Assembly: GCA_947462335.1 (NCBI GenBank)
Contig: OX381720.1
Coordinates: forward strand, 61,339,946-61,403,945
Source of the DNA: Harmothoe impar
Taxonomy: Eukaryota > Annelida > Polychaeta > Phyllodocida > Polynoidae
Direction: 5' to 3'
Length of the DNA stretch: 64,000 nt
Position 1 is the stretch's first letter, and each line of letters begins with the position of its first letter. The position numbers and the translations under genes were made by a program. A model generated the notes under the pieces. That model had not been told where the DNA came from. It did not search any database and was given only the letters and a program-made list of their open reading frames with translations. Positions 53,603-64,000 of this stretch are shown in pieces.

Positions 53603-56600
53603 CCTGTCACCACCCGGCCTCCTGTCACCACCCGGCCTCCCGTCACCACCCAGCCTCCTGTCACCACCCGGCCTCCTGTCACCACCTGGCCTCCCGTCAC
53701 CACCCACCTCCTGTCACCACCCGGCCTCCTGTCACCACCGGGCCTCCTGTCACCACCCAGCCTCCTGTCACCACCCGGCCTCCTGTCACCACCCACCTCC
53801 TGTCACCACCCCACCTCCTGTCACCACCCAGCCTCCTGTCACCACCCGGCCTCCTGTCACGACCCGGCCTCCTGTCACCACCGGGCCTCCTGTCACTACC
53901 GGGCCTCCTGTCACCACCCAGCCTCCTGTCACCACCGGGCCTCCTGTCACCACCCCACCTCCTGTCACCACCCCACCTCCTGTCACCACCCAGCCTCCTG
54001 TCACCACCCACCTCCTGTCACCACCGGGCCTCCTGTCACCACCCGGCCTCCTGTCACGACCCAGCCTCCTGTCACCACCTGGCCTCCTGTCACCACCGGG
54101 CCTCCTGTCACCACCCACCTCCTGTCACCACCGGGCCTCCTGTCACCACCCGGCCTCCTGTCACGACCCAGCCTCCTGTCACCACCCGGCCTCCTGTCAC
54201 CACCCGGCCTCCCGTCACCACCCAGCCTCCTGTCACCACCCGGCCTCCTGTCACCACCTGGCCTCCCGTCACCACCCACCTCCTGTCACCACCCGGCCTC
54301 CTGTCACCACCGGGCCTCCTGTCACCACCCAGCCTCCTGTCACCACCCGGCCTCCTGTCACCACCCACCTCCTGTCACCACCCCACCTCCTGTCACCACC
54401 CAGCCTCCTGTCACCACCCGGCCTCCTGTCACGACCCGGCCTCCTGTCACCACCGGGCCTCCTGTCACTACCGGGCCTCCTGTCACCACCCAGCCTCCTG
54501 TCACCACCGGGCCTCCTGTCACCACCCCACCTCCTGTCACCACCCCACCTCCTGTCACCACCCAGCCTCCTGTCACCACCCACCTCCTGTCACCACCGGG
54601 CCTCCTGTCACCACCCGGCCTCCTGTCACGACCCAGCCTCCTGTCACCACCTGGCCTCCTGTCACCACCGGGCCTCCTGTCACCACCCACCTCCTGTCAC
54701 CACCGGGCCTCCTGTCACCACCCGGCCTCCTGTCACGACCCAGCCTCCTGTCACCACCCGGCCTCCTGTCACCACCAGGCCTCCTGTCACCACCCGGCCT
54801 CCTGTCAACACCTGGCCTCCTGTCACCACCCTGCCTCCTGTCACCACCTGGCCTCCTGTCACCACCCTGCCTCCTGTCACCACCAGGCCTCCTGTCACCA
54901 CCAGGCCTCCTGTCACCACCGGGCCTCCTGTCACCACCCGGCCTCCTGTCACCACCAGGCCTCCTGTCACCACCAGGCCTCCTGTCAACACCTGGCCTCC
55001 TGTCACCACCCTGCCTCCTGTCACCACCTGGCCTCCTGTCACCCCCCAGCCTCCTGTCACCACCGGGCCTCCTGTCACTGCCCGGCCTCCTGTCACCGAC
55101 CGGCCTCCTGTCACCACCCGGCCTCCTGTCACCACCCGGCCTCCTGTCACCACCTGGCCTCCTGTCACCACCCAGCCTCCTGTCACCACCCGGCCTCCTG
55201 TCACCCCCCGGCCTCCTGTCACCACCCGGCCTCCTGTCACCACCCCACCTCCTGTCACCACCCAGCCTCCTGTCACCACCCCACCTCCTGTCACCGACCG
55301 GCCTCCTGTCACCACCCACCTCCTGTCACCACCCAGCCTCCTGTCACCACCCCACCTCCTGTCACCGACCGGCCTCCTGTCACCATCCGGCCTCCTGTCA
55401 CCACCCACCTCCTGTCACCACCCAGCCTCCTGTCACCACCCCACCTCCTGTCACCGACCGGCCTCCTGTCACCACCCACCTCCTGTCACCACCTGGCCTC
55501 CTGTCACCACCCGGCCTCCTGTCACCACCCCACCTCCTGTCACCACCCCACCTCCTGTCACCACCCCCCCTCCTGTCACCACCCCACCTCCTGTCACCAC
55601 CCAGCCTCCTGTCACCACCCCACCTCCTGTCACCACCCAGCCTCCTGTCACCACCCCACCTCCTGTCACCACCTGGCCTCCTGTCACCACCAACCTCCTG
55701 TCACCACCTGGCCTCCTGTCACCACCCGGCCTCCTGTCACCACCTGGCCTCCTGTCACCACCCGGCCTCCTGTCACCACCCGGCCTCCTGTCACCACCCA
55801 CCTCCTGTCACCACCTGGCCTCCTGTCACCACCCCCCTCCTGTCACCATCCCGCCTCCTGTCACCACCCGGCCTCCTGTCACCACCCAGCCTCCTGTCAC
55901 CACCCCCCTCCTGTCACCACCTGGCCTCCTGTCACCAGCTGGCCTCCTGTCACCCCCCGGCCTCCTGTCACCACCCGGCCTCCTGTCACCACCCCACCTC
56001 CTGTCACCACCCAGCCTCCTGTCACCACCCCACCTCCTGTCACCATCCCGCCTCCTGTCACCACCCGGCCTCCTGTCACCACCCAGCCTCCTGTCACCAC
56101 CCCCCTCCTGTCACCACCGGGCCTCCTGTCACCACCCCACCTCCTGTCACCACCCGGCCTCCTGTCACCACCCGGCCTCCTGTCACCACCTGGCCTCCTG
56201 TCACCATCCAGCCTCCTGTCACCACCTGGCCTCCTGTCACCACCCGGCCTCCTGTCACCACCTGGCCTCCTGTCACCATCCAGCCTCCTGTCACCACCTG
56301 GCCTCCTGTCACCACCCTGCCTCCTGTCACCACCCTGCCTCCTGTCACCACCCCCCTCCTGTCACCACCTGGCCTCCTGTCACCACCCCCCTCCTGTCAC
56401 CACCCGGCCTCCTGTCACCACCGGGCCTCCTGTCACCACCCGGCCTCCTGTCACCACCTGGCCTCCTGTCACCCCCTGGCCTCCTGTCACCCCCCGGCCT
56501 CCTGTCACCCCCCGGCCTCCTGTCACCATCCAGACTCCTGTCACCATCCCGCCTCCTGTCACCCCCCGGCCTCCTGTCACCACCTGGCCTCCTGTCACCA

Positions 56601-57100
56601 CCTGGCCTCCTGTCACCACCCGGCCTCCTGTCACCACCCTGCAACCTGTCACCACCCCCCTCCTGTCACCACCTGGCCTCCTGTCACCACCTGGCCTCCT
56701 GTCACCACCCGGCCTCCTGTCACCACCCGGCCTCCTGTCACCACCCAGCCTCCTGTCACCACCTGGCCTCCTGTCACCACCCCACCTCCTGTCACCACCA
56801 GGCCTCCTGTCACCACCGGGCCTCCTGTCACCACCCCACCTCCTGTCACCACCTGGCCTCCTGTCACCACCCGGCCTCCTGTCACCACCAGGCCTCCTGT
56901 CACCACCGGGCCTCCTGTCACCACCTGGCCTCCTGTCACCACCCACCTCCTGTCACCACCTGGCCTCCTGTCACCACCCTGACTCCTGTCACCACCCTGA
57001 CTCCTGTCACCACCCTGACTCCTGTCACCACCCTGACTCCTGTCACCACCCTGACTCCTGTCACCAACCTGACTCCTGTCACCACCCTGACTCCTGTCAT
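53603..57100 (+). repeat. 3.5-kb minisatellite of 18-bp units
   Basis: About 195 units of CCTCCTGTCACCACCYRG, with 17-bp variants ending CCCA. A 572-bp block is duplicated in tandem (identical variant order at offsets of 572; CACTACCGGG at 53,894 and 54,466), and a 180-bp block near 54,800 recurs at 54,980. The last eight units are TGACTCCTGTCACCACCC. Frames of more than 1,100 codons run through it in two phases on + and several on - because the unit has no stops. The 17-bp units shift the phase repeatedly, so a mucin-like PPVTT protein is unlikely. Confidence 0.95.
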
Positions 57101-57811
57101 CCCTTTCTGCCTCTTTCTCTGCATGACTGTATCCCTTTCTACCTCGTTCTCTCTCCTCCTTTCTGCCTGGCTTCCACTCCACATCCCTCTTGTCTTTCTA
57201 CCTTCCTCTATCCGTCTACCTACCAACACCTACTACACCCCCCCCCCCCCCCCCCCCACAATCCCGCCCTACCATGGGACGTGGCTTTGATTTTGCAGGA
57301 AGATCACAAAATGATCAGACCTTAATCTAATGATAATATCCCTGTGGGATAATGAATTACCTCGGTGTTTGCATGCACCACCCAGCATGGCCCTTAACCC
57401 TTTAAGGACCGTATAATGCAGTAATACTTATCATCGCCATGATGCTTGAAAGCAACCCTGGCAAGTGAGCCACCAGTGATGCAGTCAAGCATCATGCCCA
57501 CCCTACAGAGCTGATGCACTCATAGAGGATCGGCATGATGCATGAGTAGACTCTCCAGTGCTTCATCCATGCATCATGATGACAAAGGACTAGCCGGTCC
57601 TTACAGCGTTATTATTGAGATGAGGGCCGGTCACGTGATAATGGATTAGGTGAATAAACATGACTTGCACAATCCATTTACTGCCCCTTTTTAATTACGA
57701 GCTGGAAATAGGCCAACTATCAGCTTTCTATTTATAGTCACAGGCTCCTTTATTCAGTGCCGTTTGGTGCATTTTATAGGTTTTTTACCTCATATTATTC
57801 CTGAACGGCGC
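57101..57811. other. Intergenic with C run and hairpins
   Basis: Pyrimidine-rich sequence with a C run (57,238-57,257), then ATGATGCA-family hairpins at about 57,430-57,585. No gene supported. Confidence 0.6.
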
Positions 57812-58083
57812 TACTCTATAGACTGATGCAGCAAGAAAGGGCGCCCTTTTCATAATAAATTTGTCTTTACAATGAAAAATTCATAGACATTGTTTGGAAT
57901 ACAAACATCACACATAAGGAGATTCACATGACAATTCTCCTTCAAATAGTGTATACCAGAAAGCAGGATGTTGAGGTTAAATTTATGTATTTGTCAGTCA
58001 AACTTTAAAATTGTTTAAATACTTTATCAACAACTTTTCTGAAAGGTCACCCTTTCTTGCTGCATTGGTCTATAGCCGGAGTA
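57812..58083. mobile_element. 272-bp MITE with TACTCTATAGACTGATGCAG ends
   Basis: Inverted ends TACTCTATAGACTGATGCAG and CTGCATTGGTCTATAGCCGG around an AT-rich core; imperfect over about 34 bp. Non-coding. Confidence 0.7.
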
Positions 58084-58304
58084 AACAGAGGTGTGGTTCA
58101 GGATAATACATGATCTGACCCCAGGCTAGGGTGTTTTCGTTTTGGAAGTGGGACTCATGTAATCAGTAGGGCTTCTAACAAAGTGTGATTTCTCCAATTG
58201 AATGATGATTTAAAACATCAGGTTTTGCTATCCGCTGTGTATTGAATTGAATTGAATTCACATGTATGAAAATTGTTTAAATTAAAATATATACATCTAC
58301 CAAA

Positions 58305-58580
58305 CTAGAGTTTGAACATTGGTGTTGGCCTCTGTAACTCTTTCTCTCTCCTCATGGATACAGGGCTCAGTGTGGGACCAGAATCGTAGAGGTGATCGTC
58401 TGTTTTGTCACACATCAGTTGAGTCATCCAAACTTGATCAAATGAGCCCCCGGGATGAGCCCCAGTTGTCTGCAGTCCATTAACGGTGGTGTGTCCTCCC
58501 TGTATTGTTGAGGCAGGTTCCGTGCGGCGACACCAGGGGGTGCTGCGGACGTCAGGTGCCACCACATCCAGGGTCACTGT
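58305..58580 (-). other. Possible terminal coding exon
   Basis: On the - strand GCGTCCCTCACAG would be a fair splice acceptor, followed by an open frame of about 92 codons (VTLDVVAPDVRS ... PTPMFKL) to a stop at 58,305. Composition is non-repetitive and protein-like. I recognise no family, see no poly(A) signal close by, and see no upstream exon. Confidence 0.22.
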
Positions 58581-58611
58581 GAGGGACGCGGCACCAGCCA
58601 CACCAGACCAC

Positions 58612-58915
58612 TTAGGGCGTGGTCATTTTTTAACAATAAGGAGGGGGGGGGGTTCGGTGGATTTCCGCGCGAGCAGGTCGACATTTTGTTGGTCGCCCCC
58701 ATCGGAGGGGTCGAAATTTTGTCGGACTCCCCCCCCCCTCAGGCAAGTTGAAATTACGCACAGCAGACCCCTTTGAGGTGTAGTAATGCACAGGCTTATT
58801 TGCTAAAACGGGGTGCAATTTTTCTGGTCCCCGCCTTCAAGGAATCCGAATTTTTTTGCCCCCCCCCCTTATTCACCCCTCCCCCCTGTTGGTAAAAAAT
58901 GACCACTCTCTAAGT
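58612..58915. mobile_element. CTTAGGGCGTGGTCATTTT MITE, about 300 bp
   Basis: Ends CTTAGGGCGTGGTCATTTTT and AAAAATGACCACTCTCTAAG are inverted. Internal modules GAGGGGTCGAAATTTTG plus G or C runs. Same terminal theme (CTTAG, AGTG, TCATT) as the MITE at 43,310-43,526. Confidence 0.75.
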
Positions 58916-59199
58916 GTTCTTCACTAGTGGATAATACAGATCTCTGTGTTAATCTAATCCCTAGACTGGCACTGCTAGTTTACGTCCTATCGGTTATATA
59001 GGTCAATGTCACTGACATAACTTTGGTACTACAACCCTGGATAGAAGTCAACAGAAACTAACATGATAGACATCATTTGGTAGTCTGGATGGTTGTAATG
59101 TATATGAATGCAGTAGATCTAATATGTTGGTGAATTGCAAACGAATTTCAAACGAACGTTAGATACAATCTTATATAGTTTATTCTCAGCCTATAGTAG

Positions 59200-62100
59200 T
59201 ATTAGTCAGGGCTGTTATGGTAAATTTCAAGACATCGATGACCAAGGGCCCAAATTTTGCCCAGTTGTCATAAATAACATATATGTTGATATCATAAGGG
59301 GTGCCAAAGTGAGGGGTGGCTTTGAGGGGCATATGCCCCCTTTTTGGGGTCTTGGTCCATAAAATTTGTTAAATTTCTCATAATTGATGCAAATATAGCA
59401 ACTTCATCAATGTTTATGCATAAAAAATCAAAAGATTACACCCAACAGTATGTACGTCAAAGTGTTTGAGTGCTATTGAGGTCCCAAGGTCAAGATCAAG
59501 GTCACTTGATCCATGATACTTTATAATTTCAGGGAATAGTTCAACCATTTCTTATATACACTATTTCTTATAAGTCAAAAGTGAGTGAATGCTTTTAGGT
59601 GCTTTGCCTCACAAGATGAACTTCTCATTTAATGTACTAATGTATTCGTAACACTTATTTCGACATTAACATAGGAAATTGTTGGTATATGTGAAGAAAT
59701 ATGAAACCTTTGAAAATTAGTTATACTCAAATATGCTTGGTGATTGCCACCTTATGACACATAGTAGCGACAAATATCTTACATTACATGATTTCTTTGA
59801 GATTTTTTTGGCCATTTGACCTTGACCTACTTTTTATAGATTGAATAACACAAAAGCTATCTTCACCATTTGGAGAGTTCTGATGTGAATAATTGATTGC
59901 TTTTAAGTTATGATATGGTATATACAAGTGGGGTATTTTGGTTAAAGTAAAGGGAAGGTACTCGGGTATGTGCTTTTGTACTTAGCGCTAGCCCACACAT
60001 AGATTCAGAGCAGATTATGAGATAGTTATCTATATATTTTTACTATTGGTGATCAGAAGGATGTTCAAAATAATTAAAGGTCTCCATTATAGGCTTAGAG
60101 CCTGCCTTTGATTTATAAGTCCAGAATCTTTGACAATTCTTGCTTGCAAATCATCTCCCTCTGGTATAGAAACATGAATAAATCTTACTTAATCAGGGCA
60201 ATAGGGAGAACTATGGACATCATTACACATGATAAACACTAGCATTGTTTCAATGTTGCCTATTATTGTGATGCCTTACAATAACTAAAACAATAATTAT
60301 AGTGGGCTGTGTAACATGGTACTACTGACTACTGGGAGAGAATGGTCTCTTTGTTCACAGATATATATGAATTGGATCTCTGGAAATGCTGCTGTGGGAG
60401 GCAGTAGGCCATTGGAATATCTCTAGTAGCAAGCCCACATAGGGCCAAATTGTTTTTTGCTGGGGCAGATCTCAGTACCTGGGTTTTACCTGGGCTAGTG
60501 GCTTGGATTCAGGCACAGCCAAAACAGGTTGCCCAAATTAGGAAAACCAATTAAAGCCCATTTTGAGCTCATAGATTCTTGTCATTGGGTTTTGGTGCAG
60601 CCCCATGAGGGCTGCCTGATGTGGGCGCAGATCAGTGTCAAAGTTGGCAACCTGGTTTAGGCTGAGGTGGAGTGTGGACAGGTCAAACCTATGTGATAGT
60701 TTTGGAACATGACACTAGATGGCCCTTACTATACAATATGTAGACATTTTGTCCAAACTAGGACCTATTTTCAGTAGTACAATGAAACAAAAATAGGTTA
60801 CTAAGTTGCAGGTATTTTAAGCAAATTATAGGTAATAATGAACAGATTTTCTAAAGGTTTTGAAATAACATTATATAAAGGTTCCTGTTTGAATATGCAA
60901 AATAAGGTTCTCCAAGTAGCAATAAACCATAGACCCCATACCTGTCACTTTCAAGTTACCTTAAATAGGGGCACATGCTTCATGCTTGTAGGGACTATAG
61001 GCTTCAAGGCCAATATGTCCCTAGATCAGATGAGTGTGACTTGTCTCATCTGCATGGCTCAAAACTGATGATCATACTTCATGCTTGTCCATAACTGGAT
61101 AGGAAGAGTATGATTCAACCTTGGGTGCATTAATTAGCAGCCCTTGGTATTTTCTAGTCAATAATTGTTCAGTGTGGGCTTGCTGTTGTGGAGGGCAGCA
61201 TATTCTCATTCTCTCAGGCTCAGAGGAGGGGAGGGTTGGATTCTATGCTAGGTTGCCAGGCAGAGAGGTTGAGGCCCTTTCAGAACAATTCTAGAGCAAC
61301 AGCATAAATAAATCATATCTATACCAGTAGGTGTACACCCTCTTTAATGTAATACTGACCTCAAACACATTGCTGAGTAGTATAAGCATCAGTATGACGC
61401 AGTAAGACATATAGATAACATAGTATACATGGCAGGAATCTTAATTTTTTAAGGGTTTTTGTATGGAAAAGTATCTCAAAATCCAAGATGGCTGCCACAT
61501 AGGGCCTACAAAATGGTTTGATTGAATTCCCTGACCTCTTACTTGCACTCTTCAAATTGTTATTTGGTTTCCTAAGTTAATTAGAAACAAAGAGCTCTTT
61601 CAAGTTTTCGTTAGAAGCCATTTGGGAATATGGCCGCCATATTTGATAGGAATTTGAAATTGACTGGCCCCAAGTTTCAAATCCTTTTTCATGTTGGTAA
61701 GCATAAGTCTACTGAGTCTCATTGATCTAGTTTTATTTGTTCCTATGTTTTCCCAATTTATAAGAATACAAGGGTAAGTAACTAATTAATCATTGTTATG
61801 CATAAATTATGCTAATCAGGTAAAAGTGAAAATTTGAATTCTGGTGTAGTTCTATTCACAAGAGTTATTTCTTTAAGACCTGACCCTTTTTGAATATACA
61901 TATGGGTGTTTTTGCCATCATTGCCATGCTAAATAGGGTAATTTACCTGATCTAATTAGATACACTAATTAGAGGCCTCGGTATGCAAATGCCAGAATGG
62001 CCCCAAGCAGATTCTGATTCTCTGGTAAAAAACTGAATAAGAATCATTCATTGTGCATAAAAATATGATTGTGGTGAGCAGAATAAAGAATTGACCTGTT

Positions 62101-62640
62101 CATTGTGAGCAGTTTGCAATTTTAACAGAGTTCATTAAAGTGACAACAAGTATGTCATTTCTTAACACTTTACTGCGATTAGTATATCGTTGCGAAGCTG
62201 ATGCCCGGGGCTATCATCTCCATGTCATTTTGAAGATCTATGTGTCATTTGTTTGACACAGGAGATAATGTTCTAAAGACATTGTTGGTAAAAGAGGCAT
62301 TTTTGGAAAGTATGACCTTGAAAAATGACCTTGACCTTAAGTAATGAGCATACCCATGAATAAGTAACTACATATGAATGTTGTAAGTATCTCTGAGAGT
62401 TTATAGACCTAGACACTACATATTTATGGTGATAACTTTAGTCATACCAGTTACAGACTTTTAACTTTTTTCATGAAAAATCTGAGTTCACAAGGGGCCC
62501 CTCGGCCCCCTGGCCATAGTTTTTGTTGGCACCCCTTCTGAAATCATTAAGTACATATTTTTCTATCCATAAAAAAAACTTGGTACTTTGGTCACATCTG
62601 TCATGAAATGGCCCTAGCCAATGCATAACAGCCCTGACTA
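59200..62640. mobile_element. Candidate 3.4-kb foldback element without genes
   Basis: AGTCAGGGCTGTTATG (59,204-59,219) is inverted at 62,624-62,639 (one mismatch), and GGGGTGCCA plus GGGGCATATGCCCC near 59,300-59,345 is loosely mirrored at 62,495-62,545. The interior is AT-rich and non-coding, with several AAGGTCA half-sites (59,490-59,510, 59,818-59,830, 62,310-62,340). Boundaries are approximate, and it may contain further nested elements. Confidence 0.45.
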
Positions 62641-62714
62641 TATACGGAATTGGGCGTTTGACACTGGGCCTGACAAAGACACATATCCCCTTCACACACA
62701 GGCCACATTATATA

Positions 62715-62900
62715 TCAACCCTCTAAGGACGACCTAGCATTTTAATGCACCATGCTTTTTCTGTGATTATGTCACTCGCCATTGCTGCATTCATGCATCA
62801 TGCCGATGATGTTGGGACACTCCTGAAAGATCGGTGTGATGCACCAATGCAGTGCCAATACATTACTCACCGGCGCTGCATTGGTGCATCATCCTTTGAA
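62715..62900. repeat. ATGATGCA hairpin repeats
   Basis: Includes CATTGCTGCATTCATGCATC and GTGATGCACCAATGCAG with its complement CTGCATTGGTGCATCAT; same family as the other clusters. Confidence 0.7.
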
Positions 62901-62929
62901 AGGGTTACTAGTTCATCATATCATAAACT

Positions 62930-63040
62930 ACATAAACAAAGGTGCACGAGTAGAGGTCCTCACTGAGAGTTAATTCACGAGGCGAAATAACCCTTAGTGG
63001 GGAACTCTACGAGTGTTCCTTTGTGTTTATATCATATTAT
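62930..63040. mobile_element. Short foldback element (ATAAACAAAGG ends)
   Basis: CATAAACAAAGGTGCACGAG and CTCTACGAGTGTTCCTTTG are inverted around a short centre. No coding capacity. Confidence 0.55.
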
Positions 63041-63221
63041 TATCAACAATATTCATCAAACTTCCACTTAATTGCTCTGAAAAAGCAAATTTATCATGGT
63101 CAGATCAACAATTTTGGTGATTTGACAGGCCGTGAAATATGGCGGAGGGTTGTTTCATGGGGGGTGTTAAATATGGCCTTCCTTGGTTGAGTCAATGGGA
63201 GTGCAGTATTCACCCTGAAAT

Positions 63222-63520
63222 AAATAGAAAAATGCCAATTGATACCATCTCTGTTGTATTTAACGAGTGGGGGCTGGGGCCATAATCCAACGAAGCCGCA
63301 GGCTGAGTGGGATATGCCCCAGGGCCCATGAGTGAAATACATCAGAGATGGTATCAATGTAGTTAGCATTTGTGTATATTTTTTATTTGAAGCCATTTGA
63401 TGAAGAAAAAACAATCTTTTCCTAGCCCATTGAATACGGCCAAATTGTATTCAATGGGGGGCATTTAATACGGCCCTTCAGTGCTAAAGCATAGGAAGTC
63501 TTGTATTTCAAAAAAATAAA
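63222..63520. mobile_element. ACAAATGCCAA foldback MITE, copy 3
   Basis: Aligns with copies at 30,300-30,605 and 31,553-31,850, including the GAAGCCGCAGGCTGAGTGGG core and the double CATTGAATACGGCC tail. Confidence 0.8.
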
Positions 63521-63825
63521 TGTATATTTGCTGCAACTTCTAAACACCAGTAGAGTGCTAATCCGTGTTATCTTCCTAATCTTGTGTTCTGACGTTGTGA
63601 CGCGCCCCTCATCTAGATAACGCATTACTACAAGATAGAGACCGACACTGAGTATTTCAGTTTTTGTACACCAAAAGTCAGTCTCTTAGCCCTTTGTGGA
63701 TGGCATGATGCTTTTGGATTGATATTTATTATCAGCATAATGCAATAACCTACCCACCGTAGGTAGCTAGCCTGTGCTGCATCATTGCATCATGCTGACC
63801 TTTTGAGAGTGAATCATGATGCATG

Positions 63826-64000
63826 CAGGGTCGTCATGATGCATGCCTGCAGCCCTGGTCGTCATGATGCATGCATGCAGCCCTGGTCGTCATGATGCAT
63901 GCATGCAGCCCTGGTCGTCATGATGCATGCATGCAGCCCTGGTCGTCATGATGCATGCATGCAGCCCTGGTCGTCATGATGCATGCATGCAGCCCTGGTC
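63826..64000 (+). repeat. 28-bp tandem array derived from the ATGATGCA hairpin
   Basis: About six near-perfect 28-bp units (GTCGTCATGATGCATGCATG then CAGCCCTG) run to the window edge. The unit is one half of the dispersed hairpin motif, with GAATGC changed to GCATGC so that it contains the palindrome GCATGCATGC. Confidence 0.95.

Noticed and set aside
53500..57325. Frames of 1,160 and 1,247 codons (PPVTTRPPVTT type), mucin-like
   Set aside because: By-product of an 18-bp stop-free unit; 17-bp variants keep changing the encoded peptide, and several frames of both strands are open at once.

Overview
The window looks like nuclear DNA of an invertebrate animal, not a prokaryote. It is almost gene-free, crowded with nested inverted-repeat elements, micro- and minisatellites and long G or C runs, and carries metazoan-type promoter words (ETS, CRE, E-box, NF-Y). 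A marine invertebrate with many mobile elements, for example a lancelet or mollusc, would fit, but I cannot fix the species. One 200-base run of N (43,751-43,950) is an assembly gap.

The centrepiece is an intact mobile element at 33,764-43,198 (9,435 bp). It has 416-bp terminal inverted repeats ending AGT...ACT and a 6-bp target duplication (CACATT), the hallmarks of Polinton/Maverick elements. It sits inside an older hairpin MITE, and another copy of that MITE in the window preserves the empty target. It encodes a protein-primed family-B DNA polymerase (with C2HC fingers, an OTU-like segment and an inserted Vsr-like nuclease), a disordered Ala/Ser-rich protein with a PPPY motif whose 3' end overlaps a second frame that looks like a PC4-type ssDNA-binding domain, and, on the opposite strand, a protein made of two tandem death domains. 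No integrase, capsid, protease or packaging ATPase frame was found. Its terminal repeats are arrays of the ETS-CRE composite CCGGAAGTGACGTCA with CACGTG boxes. I read it as a minimal Polinton-derived replicon with an apoptosis- or immunity-related cargo gene.

Layout. 1-23,019 is one arm of a very large inverted repeat: 50-bp tandem repeats, hairpin MITEs, a 2.5-kb foldback insertion, and a 15.6-kb G-run minisatellite (7,079-22,674) with about 4.1-kb higher-order periodicity. 43,951-52,200 is the diverged inverted partner, with only about 1.9 kb of the same minisatellite and its own private insertions. 23,020-33,763 holds MITEs, a region with 11 copies of a 14-bp motif, and promoter-like sequence. 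52,200-64,000 holds more hairpin MITEs, a 3.5-kb minisatellite of 18-bp units (53,603-57,100), a 3.4-kb foldback-like element without genes, and a 28-bp tandem array running off the end.

Outside the element no host gene is established. Two short stretches (29,939-30,077 and 58,305-58,580) look like possible isolated exons. The long open frames over the minisatellites are by-products of stop-poor repeats and are not annotated as genes.
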